Assembly (NCBI RefSeq): GCF_022808175.1
Contig: NZ_JALGBX010000015.1
Location: forward strand, 62,001-126,000
Origin: Streptomyces sp. AP-93
GTDB lineage: Bacteria > Actinomycetota > Actinomycetes > Streptomycetales > Streptomycetaceae
Direction of reading: 5' to 3'
Length of the DNA stretch: 64,000 nt
Position numbers and translations under genes: made by a program. Positions 41,948 through 51,018 of the stretch are shown piece after piece. Each line of letters opens with the position of its first letter. Position 1 is the stretch's first letter. Under the pieces are notes generated by a model, which was not told the origin of the DNA, made no database searches, and saw nothing but the letters and a program-made list of their open reading frames with translations.

Positions 41948-43162
41948 TTATGCGCCTCCTCTCGGCCGCTTCGGGGTCAACTGCCAGCCGTCGCCCTGCC
42001 GTTCGACGAACCCCAGAGAGTGAAGTTCGTACAGTCTGCCGATGACTTCATCGGTTCCGGTGCCCGCCGCGAGGGCCAGTTCCTCCAGGTCCGCGAGGCG
42101 CCCCGCCGGGAGGGCGTCGAGTACCCGGACCGCTTCGGGACCCAGCAGGTCCCGGGCGATCACGGGGCCCCGCCGCTCGGGGGCCAGTTCTCCCATCCCT
42201 CCGACCAGCTCGATGACCTCCGCCGCATCCGTGACCAGCGAGGCCTCACCGCGCAGCAGTTCGTGCACGCCGGCCGAGAGCCCGCTGGTGGCCGGGCCCG
42301 GGATGCCCATGGTGATCCTCCCCAGCGCCTGGGCCCGCCGGGCGGTGACCAGGGACCCGCTGCGGTGGGCCGCCTCCACGACGACCGTGCCCCGGGTCAG
42401 GGCGGCGATGACGCGGTTGCGCAGGACGAAACGGCTCGGCGTGGGGTGGCTGCCGGGCGGCAGCTCTCCGAGGAGCAGCCCCTGAGCGGAGATCCGGCCG
42501 AGCAGTCCGGCGTGGCCGCGCGGGTAGGGCACGTCCACCCCGCAGGCCAGCACGGCGGCCGTCGCTCCGCCGGCGGCGAGGGCCCCGCGGTGGGCGGCGC
42601 CGTCGATCCCGTAGGCGGCGCCCGAGACCACCACCCAACCGCGCTCGGCGAGTTCACCGGCCAGGCTCTGGGCCATGTGTGCCCCGTACGGGGTGCACGC
42701 GCGGGCTCCGACAACCGCCACGGAGCGCAGGGCCCAGGCCCGCAGGCTCGGCCTGCCCCGCACCCACAGCCCGACGGGCCGGGCGTCACCGAGGTCGTCC
42801 AGCTGACTCGGCCACTCCGCCGACCCGGGGCAGACGAACCGGCCCCCGGTCTCGGCGGCGACCGCCAGGTCCCGCCGGGGGTCGGCCGACACGGCCCGGC
42901 TGCGGTATCCGGCGAGCCGCTCGCCGCCGACCCCGGTCAGCGCCCCGGGCTCCGGCGCGGGCCCGGTCAGCAGCCGTATCAGCCCGACCGCCCCGTACGC
43001 CCGCAACCAGCGCCCGCCGTGCTCCTCCCCGGGCTCCAGGACCCGGGTGAGCGCGGCCCGCGCGAGCACCTCACCCGCGGGCTCCGCCTCCGCCTCCGTC
43101 TCCGGGCCGGATGCCGGGCTGCGTCCCGGGCCGGGTCCCGGGGCCGGCGCCGCGGCGGTCAT
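41948..43162 (-). CDS. dprA: DNA-processing protein A (DprA/Smf)
   Basis: The 404-residue protein has the Rossmann-like DprA core: VAVVGARACTPYG, VVSGAAYGIDGAAHRGAL, TAAVLACGVDVPYP, SRFVLRNRVIAALTRGTVVVEA, and a C-terminal winged helix. DprA loads RecA on single-stranded DNA during transformation; its role in Streptomyces is unclear. The ATG overlaps the comM stop (ATGA). Confidence 0.92.
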   Translation of the reverse strand: MTAAAPAPGPGPGRSPASGPETEAEAEPAGEVLARAALTRVLEPGEEHGGRWLRAYGAVGLIRLLTGPAPEPGALTGVGGERLAGYRSRAVSADPRRDLAVAAETGGRFVCPGSAEWPSQLDDLGDARPVGLWVRGRPSLRAWALRSVAVVGARACTPYGAHMAQSLAGELAERGWVVVSGAAYGIDGAAHRGALAAGGATAAVLACGVDVPYPRGHAGLLGRISAQGLLLGELPPGSHPTPSRFVLRNRVIAALTRGTVVVEAAHRSGSLVTARRAQALGRITMGIPGPATSGLSAGVHELLRGEASLVTDAAEVIELVGGMGELAPERRGPVIARDLLGPEAVRVLDALPAGRLADLEELALAAGTGTDEVIGRLYELHSLGFVERQGDGWQLTPKRPRGGA

Positions 43163-44781
43163 GAGGCGGCGTCCAGGTGCGCCGTGGCTCCGCGGGCGAT
43201 TCCGGTGCGCAGCTCGAGGGCGACCGCCACGTCCAGGGCGTCCGGGCGGTCCCGGCTCCGCAGGTCGGCCACCGTCCAGGCGACCCGGAGCACCCGGTCG
43301 AGCCCCCGCGCGGTCAGCAGGCCGCGCTCCAGGTCCCGCTCGGCCTGGGCCAGCGCTCCCGGGGCGGCCGGCCAGCGGGTCCGCAGCTCGTGGCCCGGGA
43401 CCTCCGCGTTGAGCCGCCAGGGCGTGCCGTCGAGCCGGGCCGCCGCCCGGTCGCGGGCCTCCCGGACCCGCGCGGCCACCACCGCCGTGGCTTCGCCGCG
43501 GCCCCCGCGTCCCAGCAGATCGGAGCGGGTGACCGGCTCGACCTCCACGCGCAGGTCCACCCGGTCCAGCAGCGGGCCCGAGAGCCGGGCCTGGTAGCGG
43601 CGGATCACCGAGGCCGGGCAGTCGCAGCCGGTCCCGTGCAGGGTGTGCCGCCCGCAGGGACAGGGGTTGGCGGCCAGCACCATCAGGAACCGGGCCGGCA
43701 GGCGTACCACTCCGGCGGCGCGGGCGATGACCACGTGTCCCGCTTCGAGGGGCTGCCTCAGGGCGTCCAGGGCCTTGGTGCTGAACTCCGCGGCTTCGTC
43801 GAGGAACAGCACCCCCCTGTGGGCCAGGGACACCGCTCCGGGCCTGGCCACACCGGCTCCGCCCCCGACGAGGGACTGCATGGTCGCCGAGTGGTGCGGG
43901 GCGCAGTACGGGGGCCGGGCGACGAGCGGTTCGCCCGGGGGCAGGATTCCCGCGACCGAGTGGACGGCCGTGACCTCCAGGGAGTCCTGTCGGGTGAGCG
44001 GGGGCATGATCCAGGGGATCCGCTCGGCCATCATCGTCTTGCCCGCGCCCGGCGGTCCGCTCAGGAAGAGGTGGTGGCCCCCGGCGGCCGCCACCTCCAG
44101 GGCCCGGCGTGCCGCGTACTGTCCGGCGACGTCGGCGAGCTCGGGGAAGTCCCTCCCGTCGCCGTCGCGGGCCACCCCCGTGCCGAGTCCGGCGCCGGGG
44201 ACGACCAGCCCGGCGAGCATCGGGTCCGGGCGCCCGGACGGATCCGGTGGATCCTCCTCGGGGACCTCCCCCTCGGTGAGCACCGCGATCAGTTGCCGCA
44301 GGCTGCGTACGCCGAGCACCGAGACGTCCGGGACGAGCATGGCCTCGGCCGCGCACTGCTGCGGGACCACGACCTGCCGGTATCCGGCCTCGGCGGCGGC
44401 GAGCACCGCCGGCAGGATCCCGCGGACGGGACGCACCCGGCCGTCCAGCCCCAGCTCCCCGATGAGGACGAGATCGGCGATCGCCTTCGGGTCGACCACT
44501 TCGGCGGCGCCCAGCACGGCGGCCGCAACGGCCAAATCGAAGCCGGCACCGCTCTTCGGGACCGACGCCGGGCTGAGGCCGACGGTGAGCTTCTTCTGCG
44601 GCCAGGCGGCGCCCGAGTTCACCACGGCCGCCCTGACCCGGTCCCGGCTCTCGACCAGGGTCTTGTCGGGCAGCCCCACCAGGGAGAAGGTGGCGACCCC
44701 GGGCTCCAGGTCGGCCTGGACCTCCACCACCACGCCGTCGACACCCACGAGGGCGACCGAGCAGGCCCGCGCGAACCCCAT
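43159..44781 (-). CDS. comM: Mg-chelatase-like AAA+ ATPase (YifB/ComM)
   Basis: The 540-residue protein has an N-terminal Lon-like ChlI domain (GLPDKTLVESRDRVRAAV) and a central AAA+ module with Walker A SGPPGAGKTMM and Walker B GVLFLDEAAEF. A C-terminal MG-chelatase domain has the zinc-type cysteines NPCPCGRH. ComM is a branch-migration helicase in naturally competent bacteria. The start overlaps the yraN stop and the stop overlaps dprA, so all three are translationally coupled. Confidence 0.93.
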   Translation of the reverse strand: MGFARACSVALVGVDGVVVEVQADLEPGVATFSLVGLPDKTLVESRDRVRAAVVNSGAAWPQKKLTVGLSPASVPKSGAGFDLAVAAAVLGAAEVVDPKAIADLVLIGELGLDGRVRPVRGILPAVLAAAEAGYRQVVVPQQCAAEAMLVPDVSVLGVRSLRQLIAVLTEGEVPEEDPPDPSGRPDPMLAGLVVPGAGLGTGVARDGDGRDFPELADVAGQYAARRALEVAAAGGHHLFLSGPPGAGKTMMAERIPWIMPPLTRQDSLEVTAVHSVAGILPPGEPLVARPPYCAPHHSATMQSLVGGGAGVARPGAVSLAHRGVLFLDEAAEFSTKALDALRQPLEAGHVVIARAAGVVRLPARFLMVLAANPCPCGRHTLHGTGCDCPASVIRRYQARLSGPLLDRVDLRVEVEPVTRSDLLGRGGRGEATAVVAARVREARDRAAARLDGTPWRLNAEVPGHELRTRWPAAPGALAQAERDLERGLLTARGLDRVLRVAWTVADLRSRDRPDALDVAVALELRTGIARGATAHLDAAS

Positions 44782-45152
44782 CAGGCCGCCCCCCTGACGT
44801 GCTCCACCACGGGCCCGCCGCGCCGCGGCAGGAGGACCCCGACGAGATCGATGCGCACCCCGCCCGGGGGTGGTCCCCCGTGGTCGGCCAGCCAACGCCC
44901 GGCGAGCCTGCGCAAGCGCTCGGCCTTGGCGGGCCGCAGCGCGGCCATGGGATGTTCGAACTCCCCCGCCCGCCGGGTCTTGACCTCGCACACGACGAGG
45001 GCGTCCCCGTCCCGGGCGACGATGTCGATCTCCCCGCCGCGGCACCGCCAGTTCCGCGCGATCACGGTCATCCCGGCCTCGGTGAGCCGCCGCGTCGCGA
45101 GGTCCTCGCCGTACCGCCCCAATGCCTGCTGTGCCACGCCCTTCGCGTTCAT
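44781..45152 (-). CDS. yraN: UPF0102 (YraN) family endonuclease-like protein
   Basis: The 123-residue protein has the nuclease-like pattern GRYGEDLATRRL, NWRCRGGEIDIVARD and VVCEVKTRRAGEF, giving the E...D...ExK arrangement of Holliday-resolvase-like folds. It is usually encoded next to comM/dprA, as here, with a four-base overlap. Activity is not established. Confidence 0.9.
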   Translation of the reverse strand: MNAKGVAQQALGRYGEDLATRRLTEAGMTVIARNWRCRGGEIDIVARDGDALVVCEVKTRRAGEFEHPMAALRPAKAERLRRLAGRWLADHGGPPPGGVRIDLVGVLLPRRGGPVVEHVRGAA

Positions 45153-45256
45153 CCGGCACCACCTCCGGCACCGACGATCCCGCGTCCCCGCCCACCTAGT
45201 GGATCTTGGTGGACAACCGGGGTGATGTGGACAACCGCGTCACCCCGGCGAGGGAA

Positions 45257-45565
45257 TCAGCTGCCCGGAAGTTCGAGATCGCTCTTGTTGAGCTCCTCGA
45301 TGTTCACATCCTTGAAGGTCAGCACCCGCACCTGCTTGACGAACCGAGCCGGTCTGTACATGTCCCAGACCCACGCGTCGGCCATCGAGACCTCGAAAAA
45401 GACCTCCCCCTGTACCGAGTGCACCTGCATCTCGTAGTCGTTGGTGAGGTAGAAACGGCGTTCGGTCTCGATCACATACTTGAACAGCCCGACGACGTCG
45501 CGGTACTCGCGATAGAGCTTCAGCTCCATCTCGGTCTCGTACTTCTCGAGGTCCTCGGCACTCAT
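45257..45565 (-). CDS. DUF2469 protein
   Basis: This 102-residue actinobacterial protein is highly conserved: MSAEDLEKYETEMELKLYREYRDVV, FYLTNDYEMQVHS and FVKQVRVLTFKDVNIEELNKSDLELP. Its function is unknown. It is encoded between Nudix/sip and yraN genes in many actinobacteria. Confidence 0.92.
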   Translation of the reverse strand: MSAEDLEKYETEMELKLYREYRDVVGLFKYVIETERRFYLTNDYEMQVHSVQGEVFFEVSMADAWVWDMYRPARFVKQVRVLTFKDVNIEELNKSDLELPGS

Positions 45566-45620
45566 GGCATGTTCCCCTTCAGCCGTGCGTCCCCCTATTG
45601 TGCGCCAGGCCCGTGCGCCC

Positions 45621-46175
45621 CTAAACGATTTCCGGGGCCAGGTTCACGGGCGCACCCGGGGGACCGTCGTCGAGCAGCGTGCGGAGCAGCTCTGCGAGTC
45701 TGGTCGGGTACACCGTCTCATGGGCCGCAAGCAGTTCCTCGGAGGTCCACCACCTGGTGCCCGAGACGCTGCGGCGCTCCAGCTCGGTGAGGCCTCCCAG
45801 CACGGTCGCCGTCTGGGTCGTGCGGGCCAGGAAGTACCACTCGTCCTGCTCCCAGCGGCGCCCGTCGAAGGGGAACGAGCAGTAGCGGTGCCACAGCACC
45901 GGCCCCAGTTCCACGTCGGTGATCCCGGTCTCCTCCGCGAGCTCGCGGAGCGCGGCCTGTTCCCGGGTCTCGGTCCCTTCCAGGCCGCCGCCCGGGGTGA
46001 ACCACCAGTCGTCCGCCGGGTCTCCCGGCTCGAAGCCGTGCAGCAGCAGGACCCTGTCCTCGGGGTCCAGCAGGATCACCCGCGCCACCTTGCGCGGCCC
46101 TCCCAATCCGCACGGCCCTCCCGGCCCGCCCGGCCCGGAACCGGCCCCCGGCCCCGCCGTCGCGTCAGCGGACAT
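45621..46175 (-). CDS. Nudix hydrolase
   Basis: The 184-residue protein has a Gly/Pro-rich start (about 28 residues) followed by a Nudix domain. The Nudix box runs from GGGLEGTETREQAALRELAEETGI, matching GX5EX7REUXEEXGU. It hydrolyses nucleoside diphosphate derivatives; the substrate is unknown. Its start overlaps the sipZ stop, as in the S. lividans sipZ-mutT arrangement. Confidence 0.9.
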   Translation of the reverse strand: MSADATAGPGAGSGPGGPGGPCGLGGPRKVARVILLDPEDRVLLLHGFEPGDPADDWWFTPGGGLEGTETREQAALRELAEETGITDVELGPVLWHRYCSFPFDGRRWEQDEWYFLARTTQTATVLGGLTELERRSVSGTRWWTSEELLAAHETVYPTRLAELLRTLLDDGPPGAPVNLAPEIV

Positions 46176-46941
46176 CGGCCCGCTCCTGCCTCCGCCCGCG
46201 CCCGAGAACCCGTACGACCGGCCCGTACGCCGCTCCGAGCACCACCAGGGCGGCTCCGGCCACCACCGCGGTCACCTGGAGCAGCAGCGGCCCGGGCGTC
46301 GAGGCCCCGCCCGGCAGGGCGGCGTAGGCCCGGGGCCGCTCCAGCATCGACATGTCGGGCCACGCGAGGGCGTCGACGCGGCCGGTCACCGCCGAGCGGG
46401 CCACCGTCCCCTGCCCGGCCTCCGCCAGGTGTGCCCGGGAGTCCAGCGAGGCTCCGCGCCGGTCGCCGAGCAGGAAAAGGTTGCCCTCCGGCACCGTCAC
46501 CTCGAACGGCGTCCGGGAGGCGGACCCGCCCGGGGCGCCCGCCACGTCGAGCTTCTCCTCTTCGATGTACGGCTCGTCCAGCGCCTTGCCGTTGACGGTG
46601 AGCCGGCCGCCGTCACCGCAGCACTTGACCGTGTCCCCGCCGACGCCGACGACCCGCTTGACCATCGGCGAATCGCTCCACTGCCCGTCCTTGAAGATCA
46701 CCACGTCCCCGCGGCGCACGTCCTCCCCGGCGATGCGCTGCGCCAGCACCCGGTCTCCGGGCTTCACGGTGGGCACCATCGAGTCGGTCGGCACCGTGTA
46801 CGGCTGGTACACGACGGCTCCCCACACGAACCCGCCCAGGAAGAGCACAAAGCCGATGGCCACGGCGACTCCCGACAACATGCTGCCGAGAGCACCGCGG
46901 CCATCGCCGTCACCTGCTCGTATTGCTTGTGTTCCGCCCAT
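46165..46941 (-). CDS. sipZ: Type I signal peptidase (SipZ)
   Basis: The 258-residue membrane serine protease has an N-terminal helix (about 20-42), the catalytic Ser in VPTDSMVPT and Lys in MVKRVVGVGGD. A C-terminal hydrophobic segment (LLLQVTAVVAGAALVVLGAA) is likely to be a second anchor. It removes signal peptides from exported proteins. It is the fourth consecutive signal peptidase gene and is coupled to the Nudix gene. Confidence 0.92.
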   Translation of the reverse strand: MGGTQAIRAGDGDGRGALGSMLSGVAVAIGFVLFLGGFVWGAVVYQPYTVPTDSMVPTVKPGDRVLAQRIAGEDVRRGDVVIFKDGQWSDSPMVKRVVGVGGDTVKCCGDGGRLTVNGKALDEPYIEEEKLDVAGAPGGSASRTPFEVTVPEGNLFLLGDRRGASLDSRAHLAEAGQGTVARSAVTGRVDALAWPDMSMLERPRAYAALPGGASTPGPLLLQVTAVVAGAALVVLGAAYGPVVRVLGRGRRQERADVR

Positions 46942-46985
46942 TGCAAGCGCCCCCACACTCGGAGATCGTCGACCTGGGCGGCACC

Positions 46986-47912
46986 CTACCTGTCGGTACG
47001 CCCCGCGGTCAGCCTCCGCCTGCGCCACAGCACGACCGGCACCGCACCGGCGAACCCGAGGGCGGCCGGGCCGAGCCCGACCGGCGCCAGCCCGGCGGCG
47101 TCCAGGCCGAGCGCGGTGGCCTTGGTCTGCGTGCCGATGCCCGGCTGGTCGTAGGTGTCCGGAACCGGCAGGGTGGACCAGCGGGTGACCGGCCAGGCCA
47201 CCACCACGGCGCGTCCGACGACATCGCTGACGGGCACGAAGCCCTGGGTGGGGTCCTGCTGGTGGTAGCGGGAGTCCTGCGAGTTCTGCCGGTGGTCGCC
47301 CATCACCCAGATCTTGCCCTTGGGCACGGTGAGCGGACCGAAGGGGAAGTCGTCGCACGGGGTGTTGCCCGGGAAGATGTACGGCTCGTCGAGCTCCTTG
47401 CCGTTGACGATGACCGGTCCGCCCTTCTTGCACTCGACCGTGTCACCGCCGATGGCGATCGTCCGCTTGATCAGGTCCTTCTCCTCGGCGGACGGCATGA
47501 GGCCGATCCAGCTGAGGGCCTTCTGCGCGATGTTGGGTTCCGGAGTGACCTCGTTGCTCAGCCAGTTCGACGGGTCGTGGAAGACCACGACCTCACCGCG
47601 CTCGGGCTCCGATCCGAACCACGGCGTCAGCTTGTCCACGAGCACCCGGTCGCCGCGCTGCAGGGTGTTCTGCATCGAGTCGGAGGGGATCGAGAAGGCC
47701 TGCACCAGGAAGGTCTTGATCAGCAGAGCGAGCAGCAGGGCGATGCCGACCAGGAGCGGCAGCTCCTTCCAGAACGAACGGTGCGGGCGTGCCGCGGCGC
47801 CGTCCTGCGCGTCGTCGCCGTCGTTCTCGACGGCATCGGGCCTGGAGGAGTCACTCGGCTCCTCGCCGCCCTCGTCGCGTCCGGACCGTGCACCAACCGC
47901 CACGTCCCCCAC
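46986..47912 (-). CDS. sipY: Type I signal peptidase (SipY)
   Basis: The 308-residue enzyme has a long charged N-terminus (about 45 residues), a helix (LPLLVGIALLLALLIKTFLV), catalytic Ser in IPSDSMQNT, Lys in LIKRTIAIGGD and the GDHRQNSQDSR box, then a C-terminal hydrophobic stretch (GFAGAVPVVLW) followed by Arg residues. The GTG at 47912 follows GAGGAG by five bases. SipY is reported as the major signal peptidase of S. lividans. Confidence 0.92.
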   Translation of the reverse strand: MGDVAVGARSGRDEGGEEPSDSSRPDAVENDGDDAQDGAAARPHRSFWKELPLLVGIALLLALLIKTFLVQAFSIPSDSMQNTLQRGDRVLVDKLTPWFGSEPERGEVVVFHDPSNWLSNEVTPEPNIAQKALSWIGLMPSAEEKDLIKRTIAIGGDTVECKKGGPVIVNGKELDEPYIFPGNTPCDDFPFGPLTVPKGKIWVMGDHRQNSQDSRYHQQDPTQGFVPVSDVVGRAVVVAWPVTRWSTLPVPDTYDQPGIGTQTKATALGLDAAGLAPVGLGPAALGFAGAVPVVLWRRRRLTAGRTDR

Positions 47913-48016
47913 ATCCACTCCTCGTTCGGATATCTACGCCCGGACCTGGTGAGGCACGGGCCCTCCCCTCCCCTAACGAGCGGGAGTTCCCGAAGGCGCG
48001 GGAGACCAAGGACACA

Positions 48017-48898
48017 CTATGCGAACGAGGAGCCGCCCCGGCGCCCACGGGGCGCGCGGCGACCGCCGCGCGCCCGGTCGGGAACCATGCGGAAGGTGGC
48101 GGGCTGTTCCAGCCGGTGCCAGTGCCCGAAGGGCCAGGCGATCACCACGGCCTCGCCGACCACGTCCTTCTCGTCGATCGTGCCGTGGAACGCCTCGTCG
48201 AGGTGGTAGCGGGAGTCGGCGGAGTTCGCCCGGTGGTCGCCCATGACGAAGATCCGTCCGGCGGGCACCTGCACCTCGAAGCGGATCTCCGAGGGCACGT
48301 TGCCCGGGTTCACGTACGGCTCGTCGAGCGGCGACCCGTTGACGCTGACCCGGCCCCGGGCGTCGCAGCACTTCACGCTGTCCCCGCCGACGCCGATGAC
48401 CCGCTTGATCAGGTCCTGTTCGTTCGCCGAGGGCAGCAGGCCGATGAAGGTGAGGGTCTGCTTGATCTGCTTGATCCCCACCGGGTCCTCGGTGGTCTGG
48501 ACGTTGTCCGCGCTCAGCCAGCCTCCCGGGTCCTTGAACACGACCACGTCCCCGCGCTCGACCTCGGAGCCGAACCACGGGGTCAGCTTGTCCACCAGGA
48601 CCCGGTCGCCGATCCGGATCGTCTGCTCCATGGAGCCAGACGGGATGAAGAAGGCCTGGACGAGGAAGGTCTTGAGGATCAGGGCGATGCACAGCGCGAC
48701 CACCACGAGCAGGGGCAGCTCCCCCACCCGGCGGGTCCGCCGTCTGCGCCGGACCCGGCGGGCGAGGCGACGCCGTTCGGCCCGGCCGCCCGGCTCCGGG
48801 GGCTCGGCCGCCCCGTCCGGCTCCGGCTCGGGCTCCGGGTCGGCGCCACCGTCTTCGTATCCGTGCCGGTCGCCCCGCGGTCGCCCGCGGCTACCCAC
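48017..48898 (-). CDS. sipX: Type I signal peptidase (SipX)
   Basis: This 293-residue type I signal peptidase has catalytic Ser in IPSGSMEQT, Lys in LIKRVIGVGGD and the MGDHRANSADSR box. The N-terminus is acidic (EPEPEPEPDG), then very Arg-rich before the membrane helix. There is no C-terminal anchor. The GTG at 48898 overlaps the sipW stop; in-frame GTGs further upstream leave the start uncertain. Confidence 0.9.
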   Translation of the reverse strand: MGSRGRPRGDRHGYEDGGADPEPEPEPDGAAEPPEPGGRAERRRLARRVRRRRRTRRVGELPLLVVVALCIALILKTFLVQAFFIPSGSMEQTIRIGDRVLVDKLTPWFGSEVERGDVVVFKDPGGWLSADNVQTTEDPVGIKQIKQTLTFIGLLPSANEQDLIKRVIGVGGDSVKCCDARGRVSVNGSPLDEPYVNPGNVPSEIRFEVQVPAGRIFVMGDHRANSADSRYHLDEAFHGTIDEKDVVGEAVVIAWPFGHWHRLEQPATFRMVPDRARGGRRAPRGRRGGSSFA

Positions 48899-49667
48899 GG
48901 CCACCGCCCACGGAGCCCGCGTCACCCCAGCGCGACACCGGCCAGCCGATCCAGTCGGCCCGCCCGATCACCTTCTCCACCGGCACCATCCCCCCGCCCG
49001 GCTCTCCGAGGTGGTCCCGGGAGTCCCGGGACTGGGAACGATGATCACCCATGACCCACAAGGTCCCGAGGGGCACGACGACGCGGAACGGCACTCTTGA
49101 CCCCGAGTCGCCGGGGAAGAGGTACGGCTCGTCCAGCAGCACCCCGTTGACCTTGATCCGGCCGTTCTCGTCGCACACCACGTCGTCGCCGCCGACGCCC
49201 ACGACCCGCTTCACGAAATCGGAGTCCGCGGGATCGGCCAGCCCCAGCGCCGAGGCCGCCCCGTGCAGGGCGTCGCCGATCGGATTGCCGTCCGCGTCCT
49301 CCCGTACGAAGGAGCCCGTGCCGTCGAAGACCACGACGTCCCCGCGCTCCGGCCGGCCGCCGAAACGGTACGCCAGCTTGTTGACCAGCACCCGGTCCCC
49401 GACGGCGAGCGTGGGCTCCATCGAGCGGCTCGGGATCAGGAAGGGCTGGACCACGAAATTGCTGAACAGCAGCAGGAAGACGGTGCAGGCCACGCCGAGC
49501 AGCCCGGCGCGCCGCCAGGTCAGCCAGCCGGCCGTCGCGGGGCCGGAACCGGGACCGGAACCGGGGCCCGGCGCGGCCTCCGCTCCGGAAAACACGAAAC
49601 GCGACCTCTCCTCCCCCTCGTCGGGGGAAGAGTGGCCGCGCTGCGTGTGAGGTGCTTCGGTGTCCAT
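48891..49667 (-). CDS. sipW: Type I signal peptidase (SipW)
   Basis: The 258-residue type I signal peptidase has a hydrophilic N-terminus of about 47 residues, one helix (AGLLGVACTVFLLLFSNFVV), catalytic Ser in IPSRSMEPT, Lys in FVKRVVGVGGD and the MGDHRSQSRDSR box. It is the first of the four sip genes, downstream of rplS on the same strand. sipW and sipX are coupled by overlap. Confidence 0.92.
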   Translation of the reverse strand: MDTEAPHTQRGHSSPDEGEERSRFVFSGAEAAPGPGSGPGSGPATAGWLTWRRAGLLGVACTVFLLLFSNFVVQPFLIPSRSMEPTLAVGDRVLVNKLAYRFGGRPERGDVVVFDGTGSFVREDADGNPIGDALHGAASALGLADPADSDFVKRVVGVGGDDVVCDENGRIKVNGVLLDEPYLFPGDSGSRVPFRVVVPLGTLWVMGDHRSQSRDSRDHLGEPGGGMVPVEKVIGRADWIGWPVSRWGDAGSVGGGRG

Positions 49668-49711
49668 CGGGGGCGAGCCTATCCGGCCTTCCCCTGAACT
49701 CCGGGAGCAGA

Positions 49712-50062
49712 TCAGCGGTCGCGCTTCTCCTTGATCTTCGCGGCCTTGCCGCGGAGCTCACGGAGGAAGTACAGCTTGGCGCGACGCACGTCACCGCGGG
49801 TGACGAGCTCGATCTTCTCGAAGATCGGGGAGTGGACCGGGAAGGTACGCTCCACGCCGACGCTGAAGGAGACCTTGCGGACCGTGAAGGTCTCGGAGAC
49901 GCCCGAGCCCTGGCGGCGGATGACGACACCCTTGAACTGCTGGATACGGGAGCGGTTGCCCTCGATCACGCGGACGTGCACGTTGACGGTGTCACCCGGG
50001 CGGAAGGCCGGGAGGTCCGAGCGCAGGGTGGCGGCGTTGACGCCATCGAGCAGGTGAGACAT
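49712..50062 (-). CDS. rplS: 50S ribosomal protein L19
   Basis: The 116-residue protein has the L19 pattern: PAFRPGDTVNVHVRVIEGNRSRIQQFKGVVI, FTVRKVSFSVGVERTFPVHSP and a C-terminal VRRAKLYFLRELRGKAAKIKE. It sits at the border of the 30S-50S subunits. It lies between trmD and the sip cluster, the usual actinobacterial order. Confidence 0.97.
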   Translation of the reverse strand: MSHLLDGVNAATLRSDLPAFRPGDTVNVHVRVIEGNRSRIQQFKGVVIRRQGSGVSETFTVRKVSFSVGVERTFPVHSPIFEKIELVTRGDVRRAKLYFLRELRGKAAKIKEKRDR

Positions 50063-50196
50063 GTGATTCGTCTGCTTTCTTCGCATGACGCCACAGGTCG
50101 CCGATGCGGGGTTTCCGGAGAGAATTCGGGAGCTGCGGGACTCGGCGGACGACGGTCCCCCTGTGGCAGGGGCGTACGCGAGCACACAGCAGCCGC

Positions 50197-51018
50197 CTAT
50201 TCTTCCACGGTCGGGGGCCTGCGCCAAAATCGGCCGTCGGGAGACGGCTTCCAGCCGAGGATGCTCAGCAGCTCGCGGTCCTTCTTGTCGAAGGCGGAGG
50301 CCTCGCAGCGCTCGATCAGGTCCGGGCGGTTGGCCGCCGTGCGGCGGAAGGCCTCGTCGCGGCGCCACCGGGCGATCTTGCCGTGGTGGCCGCTGACCAG
50401 CACGTCCGGGATCCCGTGGCCGCGCCACTGGGGAGGCTTGGTGTAGACGGGCCCCTCCAGCAGGTTGGCCATGTCCCCGGGGGCGAAGGAGTCGTCGCGG
50501 TGCGATTCGGCGTTGCCGAGCACCCCGGGCAGCAGCCGGGCCACGGCCTCGGTGACGACCAGGACGGCCGCCTCGCCGCCGGCCAGGACGTAGTCGCCGA
50601 TGGACACCTCGTAGACCGGGAGGCGCGTGGCGTACTCGTCCATGACCCGGCGGTCGATGCCCTCGTACCGGGCCGGCGTGAAGATCAGCCAGGGGCGTTC
50701 GGAGAGCTCGACGGCCAGTTCCTGGGTGAAGGGCCGGCCGCTGGGGGTGGGGACGACGATGACGGGTCCGTGCGCGCCCGCCTCGTAGCCGTCGGCCAGC
50801 GCCGCGTCCAGGGCCTCGCCCCAGGGCTCGGTCTTCATGACCATGCCGGGACCGCCGCCGTACGGGGTGTCGTCCACCGTGTTGTGCCGGTCGTACGTCC
50901 AGTCCCGCAGGTCGTGGACGTGTACGTCGAGCTGGCCGCGCGCCCGCGCCTTCCCGACCAGGGAGACGTTGAGCGGTTCCAGGTACTCGGGGAAGATCGT
51001 GACGACGTCGAGACGCAT
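50197..51018 (-). CDS. trmD: tRNA (guanine-37-N1)-methyltransferase
   Basis: This 273-residue SPOUT-fold methylase has MRLDVVTIFPEYLEPL, YGGGPGMVMK, EGIDRRVMDEYA and EVSIGDYVLAGGEAAVLVV (the trefoil-knot SAM site). It methylates G37 of tRNAs to prevent frameshifting. The start overlaps the rimM stop by one base, as expected in the rpsP-rimM-trmD-rplS operon. Confidence 0.95.
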   Translation of the reverse strand: MRLDVVTIFPEYLEPLNVSLVGKARARGQLDVHVHDLRDWTYDRHNTVDDTPYGGGPGMVMKTEPWGEALDAALADGYEAGAHGPVIVVPTPSGRPFTQELAVELSERPWLIFTPARYEGIDRRVMDEYATRLPVYEVSIGDYVLAGGEAAVLVVTEAVARLLPGVLGNAESHRDDSFAPGDMANLLEGPVYTKPPQWRGHGIPDVLVSGHHGKIARWRRDEAFRRTAANRPDLIERCEASAFDKKDRELLSILGWKPSPDGRFWRRPPTVEE

